From: Thalassotalea atypica
GTDB taxonomy: Bacteria > Pseudomonadota > Gammaproteobacteria > Enterobacterales > Alteromonadaceae
NCBI RefSeq assembly: GCF_030295975.1
Contig: NZ_AP027364.1
Span: 3,348,001 to 3,412,000, forward strand
Direction: 5' to 3'
DNA: 64,000 nucleotides
Shown here piece by piece: positions 51,268-60,132 of the stretch. A program made the position numbers and the translations under genes. Under the pieces are notes generated by a model that was not told the origin of the DNA, did no database searches, and worked only from the letters and a program-made list of their open reading frames with translations. The stretch's first letter is position 1, and the number at the start of each line of letters is the position of its first letter.

Positions 51268-53310
51268 ATGAATTTTTCGATAACAAAAATAACCGCGATG
51301 TGTTGTTTAATGCCACTGAGTGTTTTCGCACAATCACTACATCTACAATCGCCAGATGGCAAAATCATCCTGACCATCGATGACGAGAACACCCCTAGCT
51401 ACCAAGTATCATTTAATGGCAACGACGTTATCTCTAATTCATTACTCGGCATGGCTTTTAAGAACGCCCCAGCCTTTGATAACTCCTTTAAAATAAAGAG
51501 CAGTAAACGCAATAGTGTCGATAATACCTGGCAATTGCCTTGGGGTGAGCGCAAGCATGTTCGGGACCAACACAATGAATTGTTGGTCTCTTTTGCTGCC
51601 AATCGCGACAGCGCGAATGAATATAAAATTCGTTTTCGTCTTTTCAACGACGGCATTGGCTTTCGGTATGAAGTGCCTAGCCAAAAAGGCTTAGCGGGTA
51701 AGATTGAAATTACTAATGAAGCCACTGAATTTAATGTCGCTCAACGAGAAAAAGCAACTGCTTGGTGGATACCAGCACGTGGCTGGAATCGTTATGAATA
51801 TGTTTACAACACGACTAGTTTTAATGAAATTGATCGCGTTCATACACCATTTACTTTCAAAAACGACTTAGGTGTCCATGTCTCTATCCATGAAGCCGCG
51901 TTAACTGACTACGCCTCTATGACCCTTAATCATGGTAGGCATGGCGAATTTGAAGCCGATCTAACGCCTTGGTCTGATGGCATAAAAGTAAAAACAAAGG
52001 CTGGTTTTAAAACCCCTTGGCGTACCATTCAAATCAGCGAAAACGCGACGGGCTTACTGAATTCAAATTTGATATTAAACCTGAATGAGCCAAACAAACT
52101 TGGTGACGTTTCTTGGGTTGAACCGGGCAAATACGTTGGTATTTGGTGGGGCATGCACATCAATGAAAACACTTGGGGCAGCGGTGATAAACACGGCGCA
52201 ACCACCAGTGAAACCATACGTTACATGGACTTCGCCGCGAAATACGGCTTTAGTGGTGTGCTCGTTGAAGGATGGAATCATGGCTGGGATGGTAGCTGGT
52301 TTCACAATGGTGATGTTTTTAGTTTTACTCAAGCTTACGAAGATTTTGACTTAGCAAAAGTGACTGCACACGGTTTAAGTAAAGGCGTGCGATTAGTGGG
52401 TCATCATGAAACCTCTGGCAGTGTGACCAATTACCGCAATCAAATGAGCGCAGCGTACGACCTTTACGCTAAACATGGCGTCACTCAAATTAAAACCGGT
52501 TACGTAGCTGACGGTGGCGATATTAAACGTGTTGATGAACATGGGATTGCCCGTTATGAATGGCACGACGGCCAATTCATGGTCAATGAGTATTTACACT
52601 CCATCACAGAAGCAGCAAAACGTAAGATCAGTATTAACACCCATGAGCCTGTGAAAGCGACAGGATTGCGCCGAACCTACCCAAATTGGATTGCCAGAGA
52701 AGGTGCACGAGGACAAGAGTTCAATGCGTGGGGAAATCCTCCTAACCCGCCAGAGCATACGACAATTTTGCCGTTTACAAGGCTATTAGGTGGGCCGATG
52801 GACTTTACACCGGGCATTTTCGATATGGGCTTTAACGGTCTAGGGGATACAACAAACCGACCTCAAACCACGTTAGCAAAACAGCTTGCACTGTACGTCG
52901 TACTTTATAGCCCAATACAAATGGCGGCGGATTTACCACGTAATTACGAAGCTAAGATGGGCGCATTCCAATTTATTCGTGATGTACCAACGGACTGGCA
53001 AGAAAGTATCGCTGTTGCTGGTGAAATTGGAGACTACGTCGCTTTTGCTCGACAAGAGCGCAATGGACAAGATTGGTACTTGGGCGCACTTACCGATGAA
53101 AAAGCCCGTACTATAACCGTCAAGCTCGATTTCTTAGCACCGGGCAAGAAATATCAAGCACAAATATACCGTGACGGAGATAAAGCCAACTGGGTTGATA
53201 ACCCTTATGAGATGATCATTGAAAAAAAATCAGTCTCTAGTACAGATATCCTGACATTGCCCATGGCAACCAGCGGCGGCGTGGCCATTCGCTTTAAGGC
53301 AATGAACTAA
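51268..53310 (+). CDS. GH97 inverting alpha-glucosidase (SusB-like), periplasmic
   Basis: 680 aa; AGAAGAA precedes the ATG. A signal peptide ends at VFAQ (residue about 21). An N-terminal beta-supersandwich (about 25-275) is followed by a barrel (WWGMHINENTWGSG, then VEGWNHGWDG) and a short C-terminal beta domain. The inverting subgroup's glutamates are present: E381 (HHETSG, base side), E460 (NTHEPV), E478 (AREGARG) and E484 (GQEF), with the same 18- and 6-residue spacings as SusB E508, E526 and E532. The enzyme releases glucose from malto-oligosaccharides in a Ca2+-dependent manner. It is a detached part of the alpha-glucan locus, tied to it by the operator upstream. Confidence 0.92.
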   Translation: MNFSITKITAMCCLMPLSVFAQSLHLQSPDGKIILTIDDENTPSYQVSFNGNDVISNSLLGMAFKNAPAFDNSFKIKSSKRNSVDNTWQLPWGERKHVRDQHNELLVSFAANRDSANEYKIRFRLFNDGIGFRYEVPSQKGLAGKIEITNEATEFNVAQREKATAWWIPARGWNRYEYVYNTTSFNEIDRVHTPFTFKNDLGVHVSIHEAALTDYASMTLNHGRHGEFEADLTPWSDGIKVKTKAGFKTPWRTIQISENATGLLNSNLILNLNEPNKLGDVSWVEPGKYVGIWWGMHINENTWGSGDKHGATTSETIRYMDFAAKYGFSGVLVEGWNHGWDGSWFHNGDVFSFTQAYEDFDLAKVTAHGLSKGVRLVGHHETSGSVTNYRNQMSAAYDLYAKHGVTQIKTGYVADGGDIKRVDEHGIARYEWHDGQFMVNEYLHSITEAAKRKISINTHEPVKATGLRRTYPNWIAREGARGQEFNAWGNPPNPPEHTTILPFTRLLGGPMDFTPGIFDMGFNGLGDTTNRPQTTLAKQLALYVVLYSPIQMAADLPRNYEAKMGAFQFIRDVPTDWQESIAVAGEIGDYVAFARQERNGQDWYLGALTDEKARTITVKLDFLAPGKKYQAQIYRDGDKANWVDNPYEMIIEKKSVSSTDILTLPMATSGGVAIRFKAMN

Positions 53311-53337
53311 CTTATTGTTCATTGCTGTTTGTTCATT

Positions 53338-53373
53338 AAAAAAGGCAGCTTATGTGAATAAGCTGCCTTTTTT
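53338..53373. terminator. Bidirectional terminator between GH97 and the DUF5916 gene
   Basis: Long stem AAAAAAGGCAGCTTA / TAAGCTGCCTTTTTT with a 6-nt loop, AT flanks on both sides, between two convergent stops. Confidence 0.9.
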
Positions 53374-53391
53374 AACTTTGTTCGCTTAACA

Positions 53392-55617
53392 CTACATTTG
53401 CCATGCGTAGCTAAATTTAGTGAATATCGTTCGTTGATCTCGCTCCAAGTTGTCTAGGCTATCATCTTGATAACCACCATCTGAATAACCTATGAAAAAT
53501 AGTGTTTGTGGATTAATTTTATAAGAGTAAATCAGCTGAGTTGAAAAGAACTTCTCATTCGACTCAGGTTTATCTTCAATATCGTCATAAGTATACAAGC
53601 CAACATTACGGTCAATATCTGTGTATTGAATCACCAATTTTAAAATACTGCGCATATCAAATTGATATTTAAGACGTAAATCCGTTAAATTGGCTGTAAA
53701 CACTCGCCCTTCATCAACCTCTAACTCATTAAAGCGGTGTGATAATTCAATTCGAATATGTTCATTAACGTCCCAATTCATTTCAGGCTCAATATCCAAT
53801 GCATCACCTAAACGGGTGTTGGCAAAATCAATTTGATCGCCAAATCGAATAAAGTTGTGAAATTGTAAACCTGAAATTGGTGTAAAACGGGCATACATCA
53901 TAAACTGTAATTCATCAAAGTATTCATCATCGTAGAAGCGCTCTCGACTGACTACACCAAAGTTGGTGTAAAACTGCATTTTTCCTTGTAAGTTGCCGTG
54001 AATCTCAAACTCTTCTTCTAATAAATTGCCGTCTTGATCATAAGTTTTGTCCCAGTCACCAAAATAGCCCCAACGAGTGAAAGTAGCATCATTTTCACCG
54101 TAATAGGTTCTACGGCCTCCAAGCACCACTCGCTCATAATCTACTTTTGACATGAAGCCTAAATCGGCTCGAAAGTCCGTACCAACATTGGTATAACTTG
54201 CTTTTAAATTATAATCACGGGTATTACGCGAAAACCTTAAGCTGGCAGCATTCCCTTTTTGTTCGGGAGCAAGCTCAAATTCTTCTTGCACATAATCGGT
54301 ATTATCCGTTTCTGCACGCGCCACCTGAAATTTCAAGCTGTCAGTTTGATTGAACCAGTAACTACCATCGACGGAAACAACGGTATTGTTGTAGTCATCG
54401 GCGTTGCGATGAGTCATCAACAAACCAATATTATTACGCTCACCAACATCCATAGAATAGCTAGCAATGGCCAACTCAGATTCTTGATCTAAGGTGGCAA
54501 TATCCGAGCCGATATTGCCAGGCACTAAATGCGTTGTGTTACTGTCATTAGCGATCATCAACCCATAAGTATGATCGCTATTTTTACCGGTGATCTTCAC
54601 GCCGTAATCGGGCTCCGCAATATTTCGAGTATGGACAAGATTGAAACTATTAGTGTCAAAATAAGATGCACCATCGAGAAAAAATGGACGTTTTTCGGGG
54701 AAGAACAACGAAAAGGTATTGTTTACGTCTAACTGCCCCGCATCAGCCTCAACTTGAGAAAAATCCGGGTTGATAGTTGCATTTAACACAATATCTTGCG
54801 TGATGCCCCAGCGCACGTCCAAACCCGGCTCAGTCTCTACCGAGCCATCTTCCCAATCACCAGGTACCTCTGGTTTCTCATCATTGCGTGAAACCGTTAG
54901 CGTAGGTGTAATTTGAAAATTATTGCCTGTTTGTGCCGATTCAAAGCCGATCAGCTGATCAAACTGGCAAATATTACATTTAATGTTTCTGTTAGATTTA
55001 TGAGTTGCCATTTGGTGACGAACATCACGCGGATAATTACGCCAGCCTGCTACATTCCATGTTTTTGTGCCATCCGACTCAGGAAACCGTATGCTGCTAA
55101 AGGGAATACTCATCTCTACAACATAACCAAAGTCGGTGATTTGACCACTGCTGTCCCAAATAGCGTCCCAAGAGTCGTCTTCATCCCAACCATCAGTGTC
55201 GTCCATGGTCATATCACCTTGCGCACCAAACGGGTTGGCAAAAAACTCATAAGCACTGCGTTCGTCATTAAAAGTATCTAAAATAATACCGATATTATCG
55301 TCTTGCCAAAGTGAATCTCTGTCGCGCAGTGCCGCCCTAATTTTCTCAGGGTTTGGATCATAGGCTTTAAAGGCGACATTAAGCGTTGTACCATTTTCAT
55401 ATAAGTAAAGCTCCGTCTTAACCGGTGCAGCAACCCCTTCACCTGGGTTGTTCTCATATTTAAGCTCTAAAACGGTAGCTTCTTGCCACACCGCCTCATC
55501 CATACTGCCATCAACCACTATTTCACTTGGAATATGTGCAAGTCGGTGGGTTTGTCTTTCTGCATATACATTTGACGATGATAGAATCAAACTTATGCTT
55601 ATAATTATTTTTTTCAT
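53392..55617 (-). CDS. CBM9-like / DUF5916 outer-membrane protein
   Basis: 741 aa from the ATG at 55617 (TTGGAAG just upstream). A signal peptide ends at VYA (residue about 19). Residues about 25-210 form a CBM9-like beta-sandwich (IVVDGSMDEAVWQEA, then LYLYENGTTLNVAFKAYDP). The remainder is a DUF5916-type beta-barrel with the typical INPDFSQVEADAGQLDVNN and FFPEKRPFFLDGASYFDT. Proteins of this family are widespread in Alteromonadales and Bacteroidetes, lie in the outer membrane, and have no settled function; several are found beside peptidases. There is no operon partner here. The last residue is Met rather than the usual Phe. Confidence 0.8.
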   Translation of the reverse strand: MKKIIISISLILSSSNVYAERQTHRLAHIPSEIVVDGSMDEAVWQEATVLELKYENNPGEGVAAPVKTELYLYENGTTLNVAFKAYDPNPEKIRAALRDRDSLWQDDNIGIILDTFNDERSAYEFFANPFGAQGDMTMDDTDGWDEDDSWDAIWDSSGQITDFGYVVEMSIPFSSIRFPESDGTKTWNVAGWRNYPRDVRHQMATHKSNRNIKCNICQFDQLIGFESAQTGNNFQITPTLTVSRNDEKPEVPGDWEDGSVETEPGLDVRWGITQDIVLNATINPDFSQVEADAGQLDVNNTFSLFFPEKRPFFLDGASYFDTNSFNLVHTRNIAEPDYGVKITGKNSDHTYGLMIANDSNTTHLVPGNIGSDIATLDQESELAIASYSMDVGERNNIGLLMTHRNADDYNNTVVSVDGSYWFNQTDSLKFQVARAETDNTDYVQEEFELAPEQKGNAASLRFSRNTRDYNLKASYTNVGTDFRADLGFMSKVDYERVVLGGRRTYYGENDATFTRWGYFGDWDKTYDQDGNLLEEEFEIHGNLQGKMQFYTNFGVVSRERFYDDEYFDELQFMMYARFTPISGLQFHNFIRFGDQIDFANTRLGDALDIEPEMNWDVNEHIRIELSHRFNELEVDEGRVFTANLTDLRLKYQFDMRSILKLVIQYTDIDRNVGLYTYDDIEDKPESNEKFFSTQLIYSYKINPQTLFFIGYSDGGYQDDSLDNLERDQRTIFTKFSYAWQM

Positions 55618-55715
55618 GTCTTCCAATACATTAGCTAAATCATTGTTATTGTACGGTTATTGTCGAAAGAGAATGAAGAAAGGTTTAATTAGATATGTAA
55701 CAACTTATGTAACAT

Positions 55716-56879
55716 TCATTGCTTGTTAATAAGTTTATTCAGCGCTTTCAGCCCATGACGCAGATTCCGCTGGCCTAAACCAACACGAACATATGATTCA
55801 TTTAAGCCAAATAAACTTACCGGTAAAAGCAATATGCCTGTTTGTTCTGCTAAGTATTTTAATACTGGCTCTAAGGGAGTTCCAAGGTTGACTTTCACCA
55901 ATGCCAGCAACCCTGCTTGCGGAGGGTGCCATGAAAAAACATCATGATATTGTGCAATAAACTGTTTAAGTAAATGTTTGTTCTCAGATACGATCTTCTG
56001 ATTACGTCGAATAATTTGATCAGCATGTTCTAAAGCAATTTCAGCCAAAGTTTCATCTACTCGGCTTGTACATATACTTCCTCGAGCTTTAATAGAGATC
56101 ATAGATTTGATTAACAATTTACACGGTGTTACTGCCCAGCCGATTCGCACACCACCTAATCCAAAAGACTTAGACATCACAGAAACTACAACACTTTTTT
56201 CATAATCTAAGAAATCATGAGCAAGCGTAGAGTTGATATTGGTCTGTCCTGATTCACCATGAGTTATAGCTTGACTGACATCATCACTAAGCACATAGCA
56301 ATTAACTTGCTGGGCTAACGCGAGTACCTGTTGTTGCTGTGCAGGTGTGAGCACCATGCCTGTTGGGTTATGAGGAGCATTAATAACGATCAGTTTCGTT
56401 TTTTGATTCACCATTTTTTTTAGCTGTTCGATGTCGAATCGCCATTGATTGGCATCGGACAACAAAATGGGTTTTACCCTAGCACCATAAATTGATGGCA
56501 TCGACATCAAGGATGGATAACATGGGGTGCAAACTATGACTTCATCATCAGGTTGTAAGAGGCTTTGATAAATTGCTGCTAGCGCTTCTTGAGCACCAGA
56601 AAAAGTCGTTACCTGTGATGGAATGAGTTTTCGCTGATGACGATTTTGCTCTTGATGAAAATTGGCTATTTTCGCTCTGAGTGACTCGCTACCTTGAAGC
56701 GATGTGTAATCAAGCTCTTCTTGATAAAGTGTCTGAGCACGTTCAGGTGACAAGGCCATTAACTCTTTCAATGTCATCGTCTGCGCACAGGAGTGACTCA
56801 AATTATATTTGATCTGGGTTTTGAGCTCACGTGTATAATTTATGTGAGCAGGAAGCTCTATACGTTTAAGCCCGCTCAC
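55716..56879 (-). CDS. ovoB: OvoB-like PLP-dependent C-S lyase / aminotransferase fold
   Basis: About 387 aa from the GTG at 56879, whose GTGA overlaps the ovoA stop; a TTG four codons earlier (56891) is an alternative. Fold type I aminotransferase: SGAQEAL, NAPHNPTG (with Asn-Pro-Thr-Gly), DDVSQ with the PLP-binding Asp, and the Schiff-base lysine in VMSKSFGLGGVRIGW (residue 241 counted from the TTG). In ovothiol synthesis OvoB cleaves the C-S bond of 5-histidylcysteine sulfoxide to 5-thiohistidine. The direct overlap with ovoA is the reason for this call; by sequence alone a class I/II aminotransferase would be the neutral name. Confidence 0.8.
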   Translation of the reverse strand: MSGLKRIELPAHINYTRELKTQIKYNLSHSCAQTMTLKELMALSPERAQTLYQEELDYTSLQGSESLRAKIANFHQEQNRHQRKLIPSQVTTFSGAQEALAAIYQSLLQPDDEVIVCTPCYPSLMSMPSIYGARVKPILLSDANQWRFDIEQLKKMVNQKTKLIVINAPHNPTGMVLTPAQQQQVLALAQQVNCYVLSDDVSQAITHGESGQTNINSTLAHDFLDYEKSVVVSVMSKSFGLGGVRIGWAVTPCKLLIKSMISIKARGSICTSRVDETLAEIALEHADQIIRRNQKIVSENKHLLKQFIAQYHDVFSWHPPQAGLLALVKVNLGTPLEPVLKYLAEQTGILLLPVSLFGLNESYVRVGLGQRNLRHGLKALNKLINKQ

Positions 56880-58990
56880 TTGACTCGCCAAACACTCAAT
56901 TGCTTTTGACTCACTATATGATTGCGTCGGTTAACTTTAAGCTCTTGGGTCAGTTCGTCTTCAGCTAACAACTCGAAATGAGGTACCAACAGCTGAGTTA
57001 AGCTATCAAAACCAGTGACGTTTTCCCCGTTTATTTTCACGCCGCTAAATGCCCTTGTCTCAGTACGCTTTTGCCTATCAGAGCCAAAATCGGTAACAAT
57101 GCACAATAAGCCTCCTACGTTTATTTTTTGGTGTACCTCTTTAAAGAACAGTGTTGGGTCATAATGTGATTCAATCAAATGCTGCACCAAGATCAAATCA
57201 TAACCTGTAAGTATCGCTTTTAGATTGGCTGCATCTCCTTGGCTAAACAAAACATGTTGTGCCGTTTGCAAGTCAAGACGATTAAGTTGAACCTCCTTAT
57301 AATCAACCAGTTCACCTTCAGCGATGAGTTGATAACGTACCGCTTTATCCTGCTGTAATTGGACCCCATGTTGTATCAATCGCGCAGAAAAGTCGACCGC
57401 ATCAATTGCGTCAAATATTGATGCAAGTTCAAACGACGTTCGACCGACACTGCAACCTAAATCCAGCATTTTTTGAGTTTTACAGTGATAAAACTCAATG
57501 TAATGACGTACTTTGCTGGCCAAATGCTTTTGATAATTTTGTGCCAATATGACCGGGTCACCGTAATGAGACTCTAACTGCTGGCAAACATCAGCGTCAG
57601 TTTCAAACGGATTGACTTTGAGCCTAGGGATCTCACTCGATTTACTTGTTACATACCTAAAACCAGCATGCTGAAAAAAATGACGCCTAAATGCATAACG
57701 TGCACTGTTGATCGCTTCATTACCAGTAGAGATCCACGAGCCTCCTTTGATTAAATTGTGCTTACCATCAAAGGTAGGTGTTGAAAAATCGTCGTAAAGC
57801 GGATGAACATTGAAGCCTTTAAATGCGTCGATTTCTGATTCTGTCCATTGCCATACATTGCCTGAAATGTCGCAGAAATCCCCTTGCTCAAATACGTTCA
57901 CTGGACAACTAGAGGCATAGCATTCTAAATTAACATTAGCCTTTACTGAACTTTGACTAGCCTTAGCATCAGCGTATGTCTCTCTTAATAAATACCATTC
58001 CGGCTCAGAAGGTAAACGGACGATACCTTGCTCGACACTGCTTTTCCAATTACAAAACGCCTTCGCTTCTAAGTAATTCACTTCAACAGGCCAGTTAAGG
58101 GGCAGTGGAACAAGTTCAAGCAAATTGCGTTGATAATATTGGTTGTTCTTTTTATACCAAAAGCGTGGCATAGACGCCTGTCGGTATGAAAGCCACTGCT
58201 GGCCTTCCTCTGTCCAATATTGTGGTGACTGATATCCACCAGCCTCAATAAAGCCTAAATACTCTTGATTAGAGACTAAATATTGACTGGCTTTAAAATC
58301 GGGGACATCAACTTGAGCATGGCCATACTCATTGTCCCAACCAAAGGTCCGATCATCACTGCTTTTACCTAACGTTACAGTACGGCCAGAGACATTATTC
58401 AATTTATTTACTGGTCCTTCTCCCGAGTCTGGGCAAGTCGGCCAATGCTCTGAGGAAGATAGGTGTTCAAGCGGTAACATTCGCATGATCACCGACGAGG
58501 TTTCTAAATGAATCCGCTCATGCTCAATCCCCATTAAAATTACCCAGGCGAGTGAGTCTTGGCTGATCGGTAATGTCAGATCCATGTTGTCAATCAATTT
58601 GCAAACCAACTGAATGACTTGGTTTCTATAATGGCGAACTTCACTAACACTAGGCCAGTCATAATGAGTAGCGTCAAGATCATCCCAACTCATCTCGTCA
58701 ACACCTACAGCACAGATGGCTTCCAGACGCTCGTTGATACGTTGGTCAATATATTTACCCAATAATAACTTATTAACAAAAAACGTGGCGGTATGCCCAT
58801 AATAGAAAATCAACGGATGTCTTAACGGCTCTGGACGCTGGTAAAATGCGTCGTCATTATTAATCAAACCAAACAAAGACTCATAACTGGACCATGAGTT
58901 TAGTAAATATAGCTTTAGTTCGGTTTTTTTTTCCTCAACACTCTTTCCTGTTAGTGCTGGAGTATTCATTTGATTCTTAATGATAGTCAT
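56876..58990 (-). CDS. ovoA: OvoA, 5-histidylcysteine sulfoxide synthase / mercaptohistidine N-methyltransferase
   Basis: 704 aa, the normal OvoA size. A DinB-like domain (about 1-180) carries the iron site HERIHLE (H157, H161, E163). An FGE-sulfatase domain (about 195-450) contains GNVWQWTE and GGSWISTGNEAINSARYAFRRHFFQHAGFRYV pieces, with Y432 in the place of the active-site Tyr of the Erwinia enzyme. A C-terminal SAM methyltransferase (about 480-704) shows MLDLGCSVGR (508-517). The enzyme couples His and Cys with O2 to 5-histidylcysteine sulfoxide, then N-methylates 5-thiohistidine to ovothiol A. Its ATG overlaps the stop of the glutamine-synthetase-like gene by four bases. EgtB of ergothioneine synthesis lacks this fused methyltransferase, which supports OvoA. 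Confidence 0.93.
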   Translation of the reverse strand: MTIIKNQMNTPALTGKSVEEKKTELKLYLLNSWSSYESLFGLINNDDAFYQRPEPLRHPLIFYYGHTATFFVNKLLLGKYIDQRINERLEAICAVGVDEMSWDDLDATHYDWPSVSEVRHYRNQVIQLVCKLIDNMDLTLPISQDSLAWVILMGIEHERIHLETSSVIMRMLPLEHLSSSEHWPTCPDSGEGPVNKLNNVSGRTVTLGKSSDDRTFGWDNEYGHAQVDVPDFKASQYLVSNQEYLGFIEAGGYQSPQYWTEEGQQWLSYRQASMPRFWYKKNNQYYQRNLLELVPLPLNWPVEVNYLEAKAFCNWKSSVEQGIVRLPSEPEWYLLRETYADAKASQSSVKANVNLECYASSCPVNVFEQGDFCDISGNVWQWTESEIDAFKGFNVHPLYDDFSTPTFDGKHNLIKGGSWISTGNEAINSARYAFRRHFFQHAGFRYVTSKSSEIPRLKVNPFETDADVCQQLESHYGDPVILAQNYQKHLASKVRHYIEFYHCKTQKMLDLGCSVGRTSFELASIFDAIDAVDFSARLIQHGVQLQQDKAVRYQLIAEGELVDYKEVQLNRLDLQTAQHVLFSQGDAANLKAILTGYDLILVQHLIESHYDPTLFFKEVHQKINVGGLLCIVTDFGSDRQKRTETRAFSGVKINGENVTGFDSLTQLLVPHFELLAEDELTQELKVNRRNHIVSQKQLSVWRVK

Positions 58991-60126
58991 AACAATTTTT
59001 CGTGCAGTTTATTGTTCGGTAATAACGTATTAATTATTGTATGTTTTAATATGTTGCCTAAATCACCGCAGTTAATATATTCCTCATCAACTGCACACAT
59101 TATCGCAGCGCTTCGGTTAACCCTATGACTTAGCCAATTACTTTGTTCAAATAGACTTAATGCATCAAAACCTGATGTATCGTCACTCATTTTACTTGGC
59201 AGAGATTCATTGGCTTGAACTACGTTAAGTCGCTGATAACACTTACCTTCAAGATAAATTTCTAGTGCATCAAGTACATTAGCTAGTGCAAAAATCACAT
59301 TGAAAAATGGATTATACTGACGACTTGATGCCCCTAATCGATGTTCAATTCTTGCCGTTTTTTGCCAATTTTGTTGTTCTACTAATGTCTGTTGAAACTG
59401 GTCTAAAATCAAGGCTTCTACGCCCATAGGCTGATTATGTTTGCCCTGCTTTTTGTACAGCGCAATGCTGCCTTGATGTCCGCCAGAGATATCAGACGGG
59501 GAGCACAATTCGTCGGTCAAACCATATTTAGTCTTTAGCACCAAGCGCTCGTATGCTTCGGGCTCAGGTAAATAAAGTAAGCAACAAGCTAAACTTGTAT
59601 TGATAAAACACTGTTGCAAATATTCACCAAAATATTGATCGCTAATGATATTTTCACCATCTGCGTTTAATGCACTCACATTGATCTGAACTGCATTGGG
59701 AATATGAACCGCTCTACTTTCAGGAGTAAAAATGTTTTTGCTTCCTAGTGCCAATTTGCCCTCATCACCAGACCAAACCACGGGTTTAATCAATGTGTCA
59801 TATACGCCTTGCTCAGCAAACCATACCGGTAGTTTATTTATGGCAAAGGCAAGATTTTGTGCTTCCTTCAAAGGTGTTTGACCGGCAAAGTTGGAAACAT
59901 ATTCCCATTGGTGTTGCCAGTATTCTGGTACCAATGTCGCTTCAATATGATGATGGTTGAGTTTAGCGTTTATTGAATCAAAATTAATAGACGAATCAGG
60001 GAGGTGATGTGGAAACTGGCAACAGCCTTCCAATTCAAAATGAATCACAGGTGAAAAGCCCAAGTGTTTGATGTGGGCTTGCAGTAGAACAATAACCTGA
60101 CTTGCTAATTTATCAGCTGAAAGCAT
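58987..60126 (-). CDS. Divergent glutamine-synthetase-fold protein coupled to ovoA
   Basis: 379 aa, shorter than typical glutamine synthetase (about 440-470). Motifs fit the GS catalytic domain: ExE metal pair E31/E33 (HFELEG), PEY...QWEY with E68 and E75, AxxxxKLPVWFAEQG then KP, the strand VQINVSALNADGENI where GS has GMHxHxSL, AYERLVL, and RIEHRL (E261, R263) followed by YNPFF. The two histidines of the GS HxH are Q147 and N149, so the ATP/metal-2 site is altered. It might ligate glutamate to an amine or thiol, or be a regulatory/inactive paralogue. Its stop overlaps the ovoA start (ATGA), and its start lies six bases after the diguanylate cyclase stop, so a link to ovothiol metabolism is likely though undescribed to my knowledge. 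Confidence 0.7.
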   Translation of the reverse strand: MLSADKLASQVIVLLQAHIKHLGFSPVIHFELEGCCQFPHHLPDSSINFDSINAKLNHHHIEATLVPEYWQHQWEYVSNFAGQTPLKEAQNLAFAINKLPVWFAEQGVYDTLIKPVVWSGDEGKLALGSKNIFTPESRAVHIPNAVQINVSALNADGENIISDQYFGEYLQQCFINTSLACCLLYLPEPEAYERLVLKTKYGLTDELCSPSDISGGHQGSIALYKKQGKHNQPMGVEALILDQFQQTLVEQQNWQKTARIEHRLGASSRQYNPFFNVIFALANVLDALEIYLEGKCYQRLNVVQANESLPSKMSDDTSGFDALSLFEQSNWLSHRVNRSAAIMCAVDEEYINCGDLGNILKHTIINTLLPNNKLHEKLL

Positions 60127-60132
60127 AGTGTT

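Noticed and set aside
56876-58990. Ergothioneine EgtB instead of OvoA
   Set aside because: The protein is 704 aa with a fused C-terminal methyltransferase and the FGE-domain Tyr in the OvoA position, and no separate EgtD-like trimethyltransferase gene is nearby.
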